Positions 1 to 6,566 of a DNA stretch of 44,388 bases are shown in pieces (position 1 is the first letter of the stretch; every line of letters begins with the position of its first letter). Under the pieces are notes generated by a model. That model saw only the letters and a program-made list of their open reading frames with translations. It was not told the DNA's origin and did no database searches. Both the position numbers and the translations under genes were made by a program. This DNA comes from a virus, in the IMG/VR virus record IMGVR_UViG_3300029448_007258, positions 1-44,388 of that record; one strand, 5' to 3'.

Positions 1-173
1 ATCATCACCGGCGCTACCTTAGCATATCCATTTCTAAATTGTATAACATCGTAGTGCCTACCCTCTAATCTTTTAGACCAATATGGTGTAATATCTCTGT
101 ATTCTATTGTCTTTTCACCTTTAAGAATTGCATCGAAGTATTTACGATACAGATTAAGATGTAGTATTTTCAT
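1..173 (-). CDS. ASCH/PUA-like domain protein (3' end outside window)
   Basis: The reading frame starts at an ATG at 173 and runs off the window edge, giving 57 residues. The start MKILHLNLYRKYFDAILKGE followed by KTIEYRD is the classic opening of ASCH domains (hydrophobic strand, then YFdaIlxGxKtiExR), a PUA-like fold that binds RNA or nucleotides. It is the last gene visible in the minus-strand run after the phosphatase gene. Family assignment is from pattern recognition; the substrate is unknown and the C-terminal half is not visible. Confidence 0.7.
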   Translation of the reverse strand, partial: MKILHLNLYRKYFDAILKGEKTIEYRDITPYWSKRLEGRHYDVIQFRNGYAKVAPVM

Positions 174-180
174 ATAACCT

Positions 181-798
181 CTATATTAAATTATCAAATA
201 ATGTCTCTGCTAGTTTCTTACCAAACTCTTTGTCTGATGGGTAATGAGCTTTAGCAATTATTCTTGATTCAGCTACATCCTCTCCCAGCTGCATAAATTC
301 TTTTCTATATTCAGGATGCCTTTCAGAATAAATTTTACCTAATAAGTAACCTTGTGTTGCGTGGCCGCTTGGATAGGATGGTGTATTCATAGAATCCATA
401 TTGAAGTTACTAACGTCCATATGATAAAACTCAGCTATCTGATAAGGTCTTGGTCTGTTATATTTATACTTCAGTTCCATAAGGTACTTAGCAGATTGTT
501 TAAGTAACTCATCAGCTTCTTCTTTATTAAATTCTAAATCTAAATCTTCAAATAGATTTTTAAAAACTTTAGTAACATCATCATGCTCTTCCACAAACTT
601 TTTATCTACGCTTTGTTGTTCTAAATATTTTAATTCAGATAGTGTTTCTTTACTACCATTCTCAGGAAAAGGATTTTCTTCCATAGTAAAATCTTCAAAC
701 ATAGTTACGGGGTAGTCCATTCTCTTCTGGTGCTTTGGTTTAGGACCTTTATTATATGTCATCTCATTTATATGTAATAAATCTTTTAGTTTAAGCAT
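181..798 (-). CDS. PAP2-family acid phosphatase with capsid-targeting-like N-terminus
   Basis: A 205-residue protein. I place the start at the ATG at 798, not 816, because GAGGGTGG sits just upstream and because it gives MLKLKDLLHINE, the N-terminal peptide shared with its neighbours. The C-terminal half carries the complete PAP2/vanadium-haloperoxidase phosphatase signature: K-x6-R-P (about residues 110-118), PSGH (143-146) and S-R-x5-H-x3-D (178-189). All catalytic residues are present, so it should be an active phosphomonoesterase. It lacks membrane helices and a signal peptide, unusual for this family. The N-terminal peptide ends I-N-E, a plausible prohead-protease site, so the enzyme may be packaged in the head. 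It overlaps the preceding HAD gene by 8 bases. Confidence 0.85.
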   Translation of the reverse strand: MLKLKDLLHINEMTYNKGPKPKHQKRMDYPVTMFEDFTMEENPFPENGSKETLSELKYLEQQSVDKKFVEEHDDVTKVFKNLFEDLDLEFNKEEADELLKQSAKYLMELKYKYNRPRPYQIAEFYHMDVSNFNMDSMNTPSYPSGHATQGYLLGKIYSERHPEYRKEFMQLGEDVAESRIIAKAHYPSDKEFGKKLAETLFDNLI

Positions 799-1315
799 AC
801 TTAACCACCCTCGCATCCATTTTAATATTTGGATATTTTGATTTTAGTTTTTTCACAGCACTAACATTTTTTGGTGAGTCATCAAGAAACAATATATCAT
901 CATACCCATTTTCAATCTGACTCTGTACCCAATCAGATTTTTTCTGTGGATTTGAATCTCCCAATGCTACTACATATACATCACTATACCCAACATCTCT
1001 TAAAAAATTTTTGACTGGCTTATAAGCAGCTCTAGCAGTTAATACAGTTAATCTCCTACTACCACTTGCTTTATAAATATTTTTAAATACTCTGAACATA
1101 GCTTTTATTTTCTTTGGTTCTATCACCTTATCGAAATCAGAGAAGTCGAATTTATCACCAGACTTCTTCTTATATACTGCAAACTTACCAGGAGTTAATG
1201 TTGTTCTTACTCCATTATTATCGACATATACCTTAGAGTTAGACTTTACTAAAGTGTCATCAAAATCAAATACTCTTAGCTTTTTTTCTAAAAGTAAATC
1301 TCTTAACTTAATCAT
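791..1315 (-). CDS. HAD-family phosphatase with capsid-targeting-like N-terminus
   Basis: A 174-residue protein starting at the ATG at 1315. A GTG further upstream would extend it, but the ATG gives MIKLRDLLLEKK, matching neighbouring head-peptide genes. Directly after this leader come the HAD motifs: FDFDDT (motif I, nucleophile Asp), LTVLTAR (motif II Thr), a Lys in KKSDWV (motif III) and LFLDDSPKN (motif IV). The layout resembles the 3'-phosphatase domain of phage polynucleotide kinases, but the kinase half is absent. The substrate is unknown: nucleic-acid 3' phosphate or a small phosphoester are both possible. Cleavage at L-L-E would release a nearly intact HAD domain. Confidence 0.8.
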   Translation of the reverse strand: MIKLRDLLLEKKLRVFDFDDTLVKSNSKVYVDNNGVRTTLTPGKFAVYKKKSGDKFDFSDFDKVIEPKKIKAMFRVFKNIYKASGSRRLTVLTARAAYKPVKNFLRDVGYSDVYVVALGDSNPQKKSDWVQSQIENGYDDILFLDDSPKNVSAVKKLKSKYPNIKMDARVVKYA

Positions 1316-1451
1316 CACATAGTTCTTTTGTTGCATAATCACTCAGTACATCTGGCAACCAAGCATGAATGAATAGAGCTAAACTTATCCTCATAGCTCT
1401 CCACCAATGTTCAAAATATCCTACCTTATTTTCTTTTAGGTGTTTAATCAC
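1308..1451 (-). CDS. Small DUF6356-like protein
   Basis: A 47-residue frame begins with GTG at 1451, preceded by a strong AGAGGTGG ribosome site 8 bases away. It overlaps the HAD gene start by 8 bases. The pattern HLKENKVGYFEHWWRAMRIS, then LALFIHAWLPDVL, matches the DUF6356 style (H-x-x-E-x3-YF-x-H-x-x-x-A, then HA-x-x-P) seen in marine bacteria and phages. One amphipathic or membrane-associated helix (about residues 18-37) is predicted by eye. Function unknown. Confidence 0.7.
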   Translation of the reverse strand: MIKHLKENKVGYFEHWWRAMRISLALFIHAWLPDVLSDYATKELCDD

Positions 1452-1452
1452 G

Positions 1453-2145
1453 CTAAACACCACCTCTTATATTTTGCTGTGCTTTAGTGTATTTTCTATC
1501 TCCGATATCAGATGAATCTGCCATTATATCAACTCCAGGTGGTAAATTATATCCTTTTTGTATTCCGGCCTTTTTTAATCTATCTTCTACCATATCACTT
1601 AAATCACCATTACCTTCAGGATTTTTCTTTCTAAAATAATCTCTACCCAAAGCTATAGTTATCTTATCTTCATCATTTAGATGGATTGTAGCCTTAACCT
1701 TTATATCTTTTAAGGCTTTAACTATTTTGTCAAATGTCTTTTTATCTGATTTGTTTTCATTTATAGATTCATTTTTTAGTTTTGCTATTTTCTTTTTAGC
1801 ATCCTTAATATCTTGCTGTATCAATTTTATATACTTTTTTGCATTAGGATCTTTTCTTTTTTGTAGAATTTTTGCATTACTTAACATATTACTTAAATCT
1901 TCGATATGTTGAGCTAAATTATTTCTATCTCTTTGTGAACCTTCAACTACGGATTCTTTAATCTTTTTAGTCTTACCTTTAGTGATAAGCTTTTCACCAC
2001 CAACGAATTTTGCAGCTACTTTTTTCTCTGCGTCTTTTTTATCTTTAGCTTGGACATCTGTGGTATATCTTCCCAACTTCGCATCCTCTATATCAAAAGT
2101 TACTCTGAATGTTGCTTCTGTTAATAATTTTTTTAATTTTATCAT
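1453..2145 (-). CDS. Putative internal head protein with prohead-protease-like sites
   Basis: A 230-residue, lysine-rich protein of no recognised fold. Residues 1-10 (MIKLKKLLTE) are the shared targeting-like peptide, followed by Ala, a good prohead-protease product. Two further sites of the form E-S-(V/I)-x-E lie at 64-68 (ESVVE, then G) and 126-130 (ESINE, then N). They divide the protein into a small alpha/beta segment (11-68), a charged helical segment (69-130) and a C-terminal domain (131-230). The start directly follows the stop of the next gene upstream. By analogy with T4 IPI-IPIII and gp22 it would be packaged and processed; that is inference. Confidence 0.75.
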   Translation of the reverse strand: MIKLKKLLTEATFRVTFDIEDAKLGRYTTDVQAKDKKDAEKKVAAKFVGGEKLITKGKTKKIKESVVEGSQRDRNNLAQHIEDLSNMLSNAKILQKRKDPNAKKYIKLIQQDIKDAKKKIAKLKNESINENKSDKKTFDKIVKALKDIKVKATIHLNDEDKITIALGRDYFRKKNPEGNGDLSDMVEDRLKKAGIQKGYNLPPGVDIMADSSDIGDRKYTKAQQNIRGGV

Positions 2146-2147
2146 AA

Positions 2148-2633
2148 TTAATCTTCCAATGGATTAGCTGCTTTAGCCTTTGCTGAAAATTCTACGAAAT
2201 GTTTTTTATAAAGTTTCATAAGTTCTAAAGCCTTCTTTTTATCTCTTTTAGCAACATCGTTTTTAATAAGGTCTTTAATAATTTTATCACATCTTTGCAT
2301 AGCAACCATTACCTGTGTAGCGATAACTTGGTTTGTTGTAAGTTCATTTACAGATTCATTATATCTCTTATCCTTTAATAAATCCATCATAAGCTTTGAT
2401 TTTGAATGTATGTATTCTACTTCTTCTTTTGTAGTTAAATCGTTTTGATTCTTTATAGCTCTCATTAGGTTTTTAGCAGAGTCCATTAGATATTTAGCTT
2501 GTCCTTTTATTTCCATAAACCCTCTTCTTGTTATAGCTTCAACTACTGATTCTACTTTAAAGGGTGGTCTATCTTTATCTGTATAGACTTTACCTAATTC
2601 TAAATCTTTAATCATATCTTTTAATTTTACCAT
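2148..2633 (-). CDS. Putative internal head protein, helical, prohead-protease-like sites
   Basis: A 161-residue helical, lysine-rich protein. It opens with MVKLKDMIKDLE, a looser copy of the shared leader. ESVVE-A at 28-33 and ESVNE-L at 93-98 are the same pentapeptide class as in neighbouring genes and bracket a helical middle domain (33-97), leaving a helical C-terminal domain (98-161). The start ATG overlaps the end of the 400-residue gene. I recognise no family; role inferred from leader, sites and context. Confidence 0.72.
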   Translation of the reverse strand: MVKLKDMIKDLELGKVYTDKDRPPFKVESVVEAITRRGFMEIKGQAKYLMDSAKNLMRAIKNQNDLTTKEEVEYIHSKSKLMMDLLKDKRYNESVNELTTNQVIATQVMVAMQRCDKIIKDLIKNDVAKRDKKKALELMKLYKKHFVEFSAKAKAANPLED

Positions 2634-3829
2634 TTTCTACAGCTCCAGTAACGGGCTTTATGTCTTGGCCCTGGTGAATCACAATTATGTCTAGCTCTGA
2701 ATGATTTTCTGGCACCTGGATTAGACTTACGAATCTTCATAGTTCCACCCTTAGCCTTACCACCTTGTCCAAAGTTAACCTTAACAACATTACCCTTTGG
2801 GTTCTTAACATACACCTTAAACTTCTTTGCATCACCTTGCATAATCTTACCGAGCTTTACTTTTCTACCTTGGTATTCAGCCTCATTTAGTTTACCGTCA
2901 TTTATATGCTCAAATGTATATCCGTAACCTTTACCATCTGACTCATAGAATATTTCTGTAATTTCTTTTACACAATTAGGCACCATCTTACCACCTTTGT
3001 CTTTCATACCCTTTTGTTGGTAACCTACCCAGCAAGTTCCTCTAGCTTCATTTCTTTTTTTCTTCATACTTTTTTTGAGGTCTTTTGGTAATGCTTTCAA
3101 ATCATCTAAACCTTCATTAGCCATTTTAAGAGCATTCTTTACTTTCTTATCTTTGGATAATCCCTTTTTAATCTTTTCAATTGCCTTAACAGCACCTGTC
3201 ATATTACCACCCATCACAAGAGCTATACTTACTGCCTGTCTTTGGTGGTTGCTTAATTTTTTAAAAAATGGACTAAGACCTATATCTCTTATAGAGTATC
3301 CCTCTCCCATAGATTGGAGTCCTATAAGTGCCATAGTCTTACCTCTTGGGGATGAATTACTATATGCTTTATTTACATATTTTAAATTCTTTTTAATCAT
3401 AGCTGCAGCATCCTTTGCACTACTTCCATACTTGATAAGAAGATTGTATATCTTCTTCATTTCAGGATTTACCCTTTCATCTACAGACTCCATACCAAGA
3501 TGACTTATCTTACCCATACCTGATTTACTTCTAAGTCTAATTGGTTTTTTCTTCTTTAATTTTTTGAGAGCATCCATATTCTTCTTTCTCTTCTTATTAT
3601 ATTTATTTAAGGTTTTACCAAACTTATCACCTAACCCTTCTTTCTTAGATTTATTACCCCAATTTTTTGCACCAGCTTTACGACATTTTACGAGAGCACC
3701 ACTAGCATAAGCGGATGGCCAGACATCGTATCTCGCTTTAACCTTATGGTAACAAGCATCCTTCTTACCAGCGGCTTCATCAAACTGAGCTTCTGTAATT
3801 GACTTACCAACTAATTCTTCTAACTTCAT
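2627..3829 (-). CDS. Multidomain basic head-peptide protein (possible polyprotein)
   Basis: A 400-residue, very basic protein. MKLEELVGKSITE (1-13) is the leader, with Ala after it. Three recognisable pieces follow: a Cys-containing segment (CYHKVKARYDVWPSAYASG, then LVKCRK-x-GA-x-NWG, 26-59) common in marine T4-like phages, then a run of Lys/Arg (60-110); a helical centre (120-290); and a C-terminal basic domain (about 317-400) ending HNCDSPGPRHKARYWSCRKW, also known from marine phages as an unnamed conserved domain. Candidate cleavage sites ITE-A (13), SVDE-R (118), ITE-I (292) and LNE-A (316) fall between these pieces. The polybasic character suits DNA contact inside the capsid. Confidence 0.75.
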   Translation of the reverse strand: MKLEELVGKSITEAQFDEAAGKKDACYHKVKARYDVWPSAYASGALVKCRKAGAKNWGNKSKKEGLGDKFGKTLNKYNKKRKKNMDALKKLKKKKPIRLRSKSGMGKISHLGMESVDERVNPEMKKIYNLLIKYGSSAKDAAAMIKKNLKYVNKAYSNSSPRGKTMALIGLQSMGEGYSIRDIGLSPFFKKLSNHQRQAVSIALVMGGNMTGAVKAIEKIKKGLSKDKKVKNALKMANEGLDDLKALPKDLKKSMKKKRNEARGTCWVGYQQKGMKDKGGKMVPNCVKEITEIFYESDGKGYGYTFEHINDGKLNEAEYQGRKVKLGKIMQGDAKKFKVYVKNPKGNVVKVNFGQGGKAKGGTMKIRKSNPGARKSFRARHNCDSPGPRHKARYWSCRKW

Positions 3830-3838
3830 TACACTCTC

Positions 3839-4396
3839 CTACTTCTTTGGTTTGGTACTTACTCTGATTGGCTTCTTACCACCACCACTTATAGATGATG
3901 TACCGCCCCTACCAGCTTTATTTTGAGCCGCCCTCTTCCTACGTGTCGCTGACGCTTTTTGTTTTTTGGACATCCCAGCAGCCTTAGATGCTGGAACACA
4001 CTTAGCATACCCTCTTTTTTTTCCACTTGAACCACACGGTGGATGACCACCGCCCTTTTTCTTTTTACCGATATTAACCCACCTATCACTAAACCATTTC
4101 TTTAAGTTCTCATTTGCAAAGTCACCACAATTTTCACATATGTTGTCAGCTATCATACCAGCTTGTTCTAAAGTAACTGTAGTATCAATTCCTTCTTTCT
4201 TTACACAATTCCTATATCTCTTACCAAACATAACTTTTGTTTTACGAGTAGGATGTGTCATATATCCTTTTTGGCAAGCTTCATCTAAATCAAATTTTTT
4301 CTTCTTCAAAAGATGAGGGCCAGCTGGCTCATCGCCTAGCTGACCATCAACACCATAGCCACAAGTACCTTCTAATATTTCTTGTAACTTAATCAC
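3839..4396 (-). CDS. Basic Cys-containing phage protein with capsid-targeting-like leader
   Basis: A 185-residue protein starting with GTG at 4396, one base after the upstream stop codon. MIKLQEILEG (1-10) matches the shared leader with an L-E/G cut. The body has CQKGY...YRNCVKKEG (41-69), a CENCG pair (87-91) and a long basic C-terminus: RWVNIGKKKKGGGHPPCGSS (105-124), then KRGYAKCVPASKAAGMSKKQ. This RWVNI...GGG-x2-PCG...YPKC-type module recurs in cyanophages and other marine myoviruses as a hypothetical protein. The cysteines could bind zinc. It is probably a nucleic-acid-binding head protein; exact function unknown. Confidence 0.75.
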   Translation of the reverse strand: MIKLQEILEGTCGYGVDGQLGDEPAGPHLLKKKKFDLDEACQKGYMTHPTRKTKVMFGKRYRNCVKKEGIDTTVTLEQAGMIADNICENCGDFANENLKKWFSDRWVNIGKKKKGGGHPPCGSSGKKRGYAKCVPASKAAGMSKKQKASATRRKRAAQNKAGRGGTSSISGGGKKPIRVSTKPKK

Positions 4397-4397
4397 A

Positions 4398-4511
4398 CTA
4401 AAAACCTGTCAATGCACCATTCGCAGCTGCAAAACCTGCAACCAGAAATCCCACTACAAATCCTAATCCAAAAAATACTATTTCTTTAATGTGACCCATC
4501 AACCATTTCAT
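4398..4511 (-). CDS. Small single-span membrane protein
   Basis: A 37-residue frame starts with ATG at 4511 and ends one base before the next GTG start. MKWLMGHIKEIVFFGLGFVV then GFLVAGFAAANGALTGF gives one glycine-rich hydrophobic span (about 11-31) with a short basic N-terminus. It sits in the head-peptide operon between the secreted Lys-rich peptide and the Cys-containing basic protein. It could be a holin-like or membrane-anchoring peptide, but nothing in the sequence decides this. Confidence 0.6.
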   Translation of the reverse strand: MKWLMGHIKEIVFFGLGFVVGFLVAGFAAANGALTGF

Positions 4512-4513
4512 GG

Positions 4514-4708
4514 TTATTTGCTCCCAAAGATTTTAGAGAAGAAACCTTTCTTACTCTTTTTGCCTTTTTTAGCACCGACTTTCTTACCTTTCTTTTTCTT
4601 CTTCTTGACTTCTTCCATCCCAGCCATGTTCATGTCCATAGCATTTACAGTTGGTACAGTACCAAAGAATATAAAAAGAGAAAGTATACCTGTTAGTATT
4701 GATTTCAT
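4514..4708 (-). CDS. Tiny exported lysine-rich peptide
   Basis: The ATG at 4708 has a near-perfect GGAGGA site 7 bases upstream and gives 64 residues. MKSILTGILSLFIFFGTVPT then VNA-M looks like a Sec signal peptide (cut near residue 23). The mature part is about 40 residues: a short Met/Asp segment, then a polylysine tract (VKKKKKKGKKVGAKKGKKSK) and an aromatic tail GFFSKIFGSK. It is first in the head-peptide run. A cationic periplasmic or membrane-active peptide is plausible; alternatively it binds DNA or LPS. No family recognised. Confidence 0.65.
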   Translation of the reverse strand: MKSILTGILSLFIFFGTVPTVNAMDMNMAGMEEVKKKKKKGKKVGAKKGKKSKKGFFSKIFGSK

Positions 4709-4775
4709 AATACTATCCTCCAATTAACGCGTTATTGTTATGTAAATAAATATAAAAAATTAAAGTTTTATGTAT
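4709..4775 (-). promoter_or_regulatory. Likely promoter/leader region of the head-peptide operon
   Basis: A 67-base AT-rich gap separates the membrane-protein pair from the head-peptide genes and ends in the GGAGGA ribosome site at 4716-4721. On the minus strand it contains TATATTTATTTACATAAC. I do not see a T4-type TATAAATA late element nor a clear -35. It is the only space where a promoter for the downstream genes could sit, but none can be defined. Confidence 0.3.
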
Positions 4776-5093
4776 CTATAATTGTAACCTCTTTATCCAA
4801 TCTGGTACATTTTGTTCCATATAATGTTGTATTACAAATGCTTCACACAAATGTGAAAAGAACCAAAAGAATGTAAGTATCGGAACATAAATTCTAAAGT
4901 CTAACTCCATTACAGAAACACCCAACCAAGTAAAGAATATCATACCTATGGTCTTAGTTATAAAACTTATACCTGTAAATCCTAAACTCAGTAAGTTACC
5001 TCTTGCGACTACTATATAAATGTTTAACACCAAATGCATTAAGTTTAAAAAAGATGGTGCTATAACACCCATTAAAAAATATTCTGCTATCAT
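4776..5093 (-). CDS. Small multi-span membrane protein
   Basis: A 105-residue protein. The start is taken as ATG 5093, which overlaps the stop of the preceding membrane gene as ATGA; the longer frame to 5183 would have a non-hydrophobic N-terminus buried in the other gene. About three hydrophobic spans (6-28, 37-60, 66-90) are followed by a polar tail PDWIKRLQL. It is translationally coupled to the SMR/DMT-like gene, suggesting a two-subunit membrane complex. Family not recognised. Confidence 0.6.
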   Translation of the reverse strand: MIAEYFLMGVIAPSFLNLMHLVLNIYIVVARGNLLSLGFTGISFITKTIGMIFFTWLGVSVMELDFRIYVPILTFFWFFSHLCEAFVIQHYMEQNVPDWIKRLQL

Positions 5094-5437
5094 AAATTTG
5101 TTACCTGTATTAATATTATTGCCATAGCCAACATTAAACTGATAATAGTTTTTAAGGTTGGCACTTCTCCAAATATAGACCAAGCCATCAAACCAAATAC
5201 AATTGTACCAATACCAAATCCAGCCAATCTAAAATTCCAAAATGCACCAAAGTGTTCATAAGACCATTTGGTAGCATAAAAGAATAATGGTGCTATTGGT
5301 ATGCTTGTTAAGTAAACCCACCACATACTACCAAAGAACTTTTTATATTGGGGAAAGGCGTAGTGTCCTTGTAATTGATAAAATGCTAATATAGAACCAA
5401 TGGCTTGAGCTCCTACAGCCCACCATAGTTTACTCAC
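5090..5437 (-). CDS. Small four-span membrane protein resembling SMR/DMT transporters
   Basis: A 115-residue protein with four hydrophobic spans, the size and topology of small multidrug-resistance or half-EamA proteins. The last span, preceded by FGEVPTLKTIISLMLAMAII, looks like the GE-x-P-x5-(hydrophobic)-Gly-poor helix that ends DMT-family repeats. The conserved SMR Glu in helix 1 is not evident. It is coupled to the next membrane gene and overlaps the PC4-like gene boundary by one base. Heterodimeric transporter-like pair is a guess. Confidence 0.55.
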   Translation of the reverse strand: MSKLWWAVGAQAIGSILAFYQLQGHYAFPQYKKFFGSMWWVYLTSIPIAPLFFYATKWSYEHFGAFWNFRLAGFGIGTIVFGLMAWSIFGEVPTLKTIISLMLAMAIILIQVTNL

Positions 5438-5649
5438 TAAAAATTATCCCAATCACCGGATTCGGCTATCTTTAATATTCCTTCAACTATTTCTTTTGTT
5501 TTTGATGGGTTGAATGAAATACCTTTTTTTGTAGGTTTATACTCACCACCATCTGTATACCAAATTCGTAAGTCTACAAACTTATGACCTTCATATTCAG
5601 ATTCAGTTATACGAATAACCTCTCTACTGTTTTTTTGTATCTCTACCAT
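5437..5649 (-). CDS. PC4/Sub1-like single-stranded DNA-binding protein
   Basis: A 70-residue protein with the PC4 pattern: REVIRITESEYEGHKFVDLR (9-28) then IWYTDGGEYKPTKKGISFNP (29-48) and a C-terminal amphipathic helix (50-63). PC4-fold proteins form dimers that bind single-stranded DNA and can act as transcription coactivators; phages use them in replication or recombination. The start overlaps the preceding stop as TAATG. Assignment is by the P-T-K-K-G-I-S core. Confidence 0.8.
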   Translation of the reverse strand: MVEIQKNSREVIRITESEYEGHKFVDLRIWYTDGGEYKPTKKGISFNPSKTKEIVEGILKIAESGDWDNF

Positions 5650-5822
5650 TACACTTCCTCAACAGCTTTAGGTTCTGTTATGTAGTGTTCCGTACACCTT
5701 ATTATACTACCGGATGGCAGCTCTACGGAATACAAACCTGACTCTTCATCAAATTTTACTACCATACCCCTATTAAGTGATTTAGCCTTAAACTCAACCA
5801 CATCATTTATCTTATACTTCAT
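5649..5822 (-). CDS. Small SH3/KOW-like protein
   Basis: A 57-residue frame starting at ATG 5822 with a strong GAGG site 6 bases away. The strand-rich pattern MKYKINDVVEFKAKSLNRGM, then VVKFDEESGLYSVELPSGS, resembles a small KOW/SH3-like beta barrel (…vkf.….y.V.l.sG.). It ends TAATG, coupled to the PC4-like gene. It could be a nucleic-acid or ribosome-associated accessory; function unknown. Confidence 0.65.
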   Translation of the reverse strand: MKYKINDVVEFKAKSLNRGMVVKFDEESGLYSVELPSGSIIRCTEHYITEPKAVEEV

Positions 5823-5831
5823 TGTTACCTC

Positions 5832-6041
5832 TTAGTTATTAATTTTAAATGAATTACTCAATTCTGTTATATGTCTACATTTCTTTCTGAAAGCATAACC
5901 TTTACAACCGCAACTATAGTGTCCGTGAAATGGATGCCACTCTACTGTATAGTGATTACCATTAGAACCAGCTACACGCCATTGGTTATCTACCATAATC
6001 TCACCATCAAATGTATCAATTATTTTTTCTAATAAATTCAT
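5832..6041 (-). CDS. SWIM zinc-finger protein
   Basis: A 69-residue protein carrying the SWIM signature C-x-C-x(n)-C-x-H in YSCGCKGYAFRKKCRH (42-57), preceded by a beta-hairpin YTVEWHPFHGHY typical of SWIM domains. SWIM fingers bind DNA or protein partners and accompany recombination, transposase and helicase proteins. Here it stands alone. It overlaps the upstream gene by 4 bases. Confidence 0.8.
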   Translation of the reverse strand: MNLLEKIIDTFDGEIMVDNQWRVAGSNGNHYTVEWHPFHGHYSCGCKGYAFRKKCRHITELSNSFKINN

Positions 6042-6265
6042 AAATTTTCAAGTGCTCCCATAGTTCCCTCAAAGCCAGGTATCTCTACCTTTTCATTGAG
6101 TATAGATTTTTCTATCTCATCCTTTAGATGATAAAGGGTACACCGAGCACCATCAATATAACTCTGTGAATCAGAGTTAGCATTGTAGTCTGGTAAAGAA
6201 TAGTAAGCGTCATCCAGCTCACCTTCTATCTCAATTAACATTTCTAGTATTTTTTCTTTACTCAT
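6038..6265 (-). CDS. Hypothetical helical acidic protein
   Basis: A 75-residue protein beginning MSKEKILEMLIEIEGELDDA, with a GGGG-containing ribosome site upstream. Two or three helices are likely (1-22, 34-57); the region SDSQSYIDGARCTLYHLKDE recalls small phage helical bundles. No motif or family recognised. Confidence 0.6.
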   Translation of the reverse strand: MSKEKILEMLIEIEGELDDAYYSLPDYNANSDSQSYIDGARCTLYHLKDEIEKSILNEKVEIPGFEGTMGALENL

Positions 6266-6266
6266 T

Positions 6267-6566
6267 TTATATCCCCATCGATAGTTCAGCTTGTGAATTT
6301 AACCAATCGGCTTCTTCATCAGCCATTAGGTTCTGCATAAATGGTTCGATTACAGCGTCATCAGGAACACCACACATTCTATTCGTCATATCATCCTCTA
6401 ACCTAGTCATCAAACTCTTATTACCTTCTGGACTCATCCAATTAGTCCTATGAAATTTACCATTAACCCACATATCAACCACCTTGATTGAATCTGTAAT
6501 ACTGCTATGGCAATACTCTACTTTAACATTGTCATTACCGACAACATATTCATAAACATAAGTCAT
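6267..6566 (-). CDS. Hypothetical protein, 99 residues
   Basis: Mixed strand then helix composition: a beta-rich N-terminus (MTYVYEYVVGNDNVKVEYCH) and an acidic helical C-terminus containing MQNLMADEEADWLNSQAEL. It is packed between the promoter-proximal gene and the acidic helical gene, co-transcribed from the promoter at 6941-6970. No family recognised. Confidence 0.6.
   Translation of the reverse strand: MTYVYEYVVGNDNVKVEYCHSSITDSIKVVDMWVNGKFHRTNWMSPEGNKSLMTRLEDDMTNRMCGVPDDAVIEPFMQNLMADEEADWLNSQAELSMGI

Noticed and set aside
3075-3503. Plus-strand open frames such as this one, and others across the window
   Set aside because: They lie opposite clear minus-strand genes, have no ribosome sites, and show composition expected from the complementary strand.
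4776-5183. Longer start (5183) for the small membrane protein
   Set aside because: The extra 30 residues are a polar, out-of-frame shadow of the SMR-like gene, and the ATGA overlap at 5093 is a normal coupled start.
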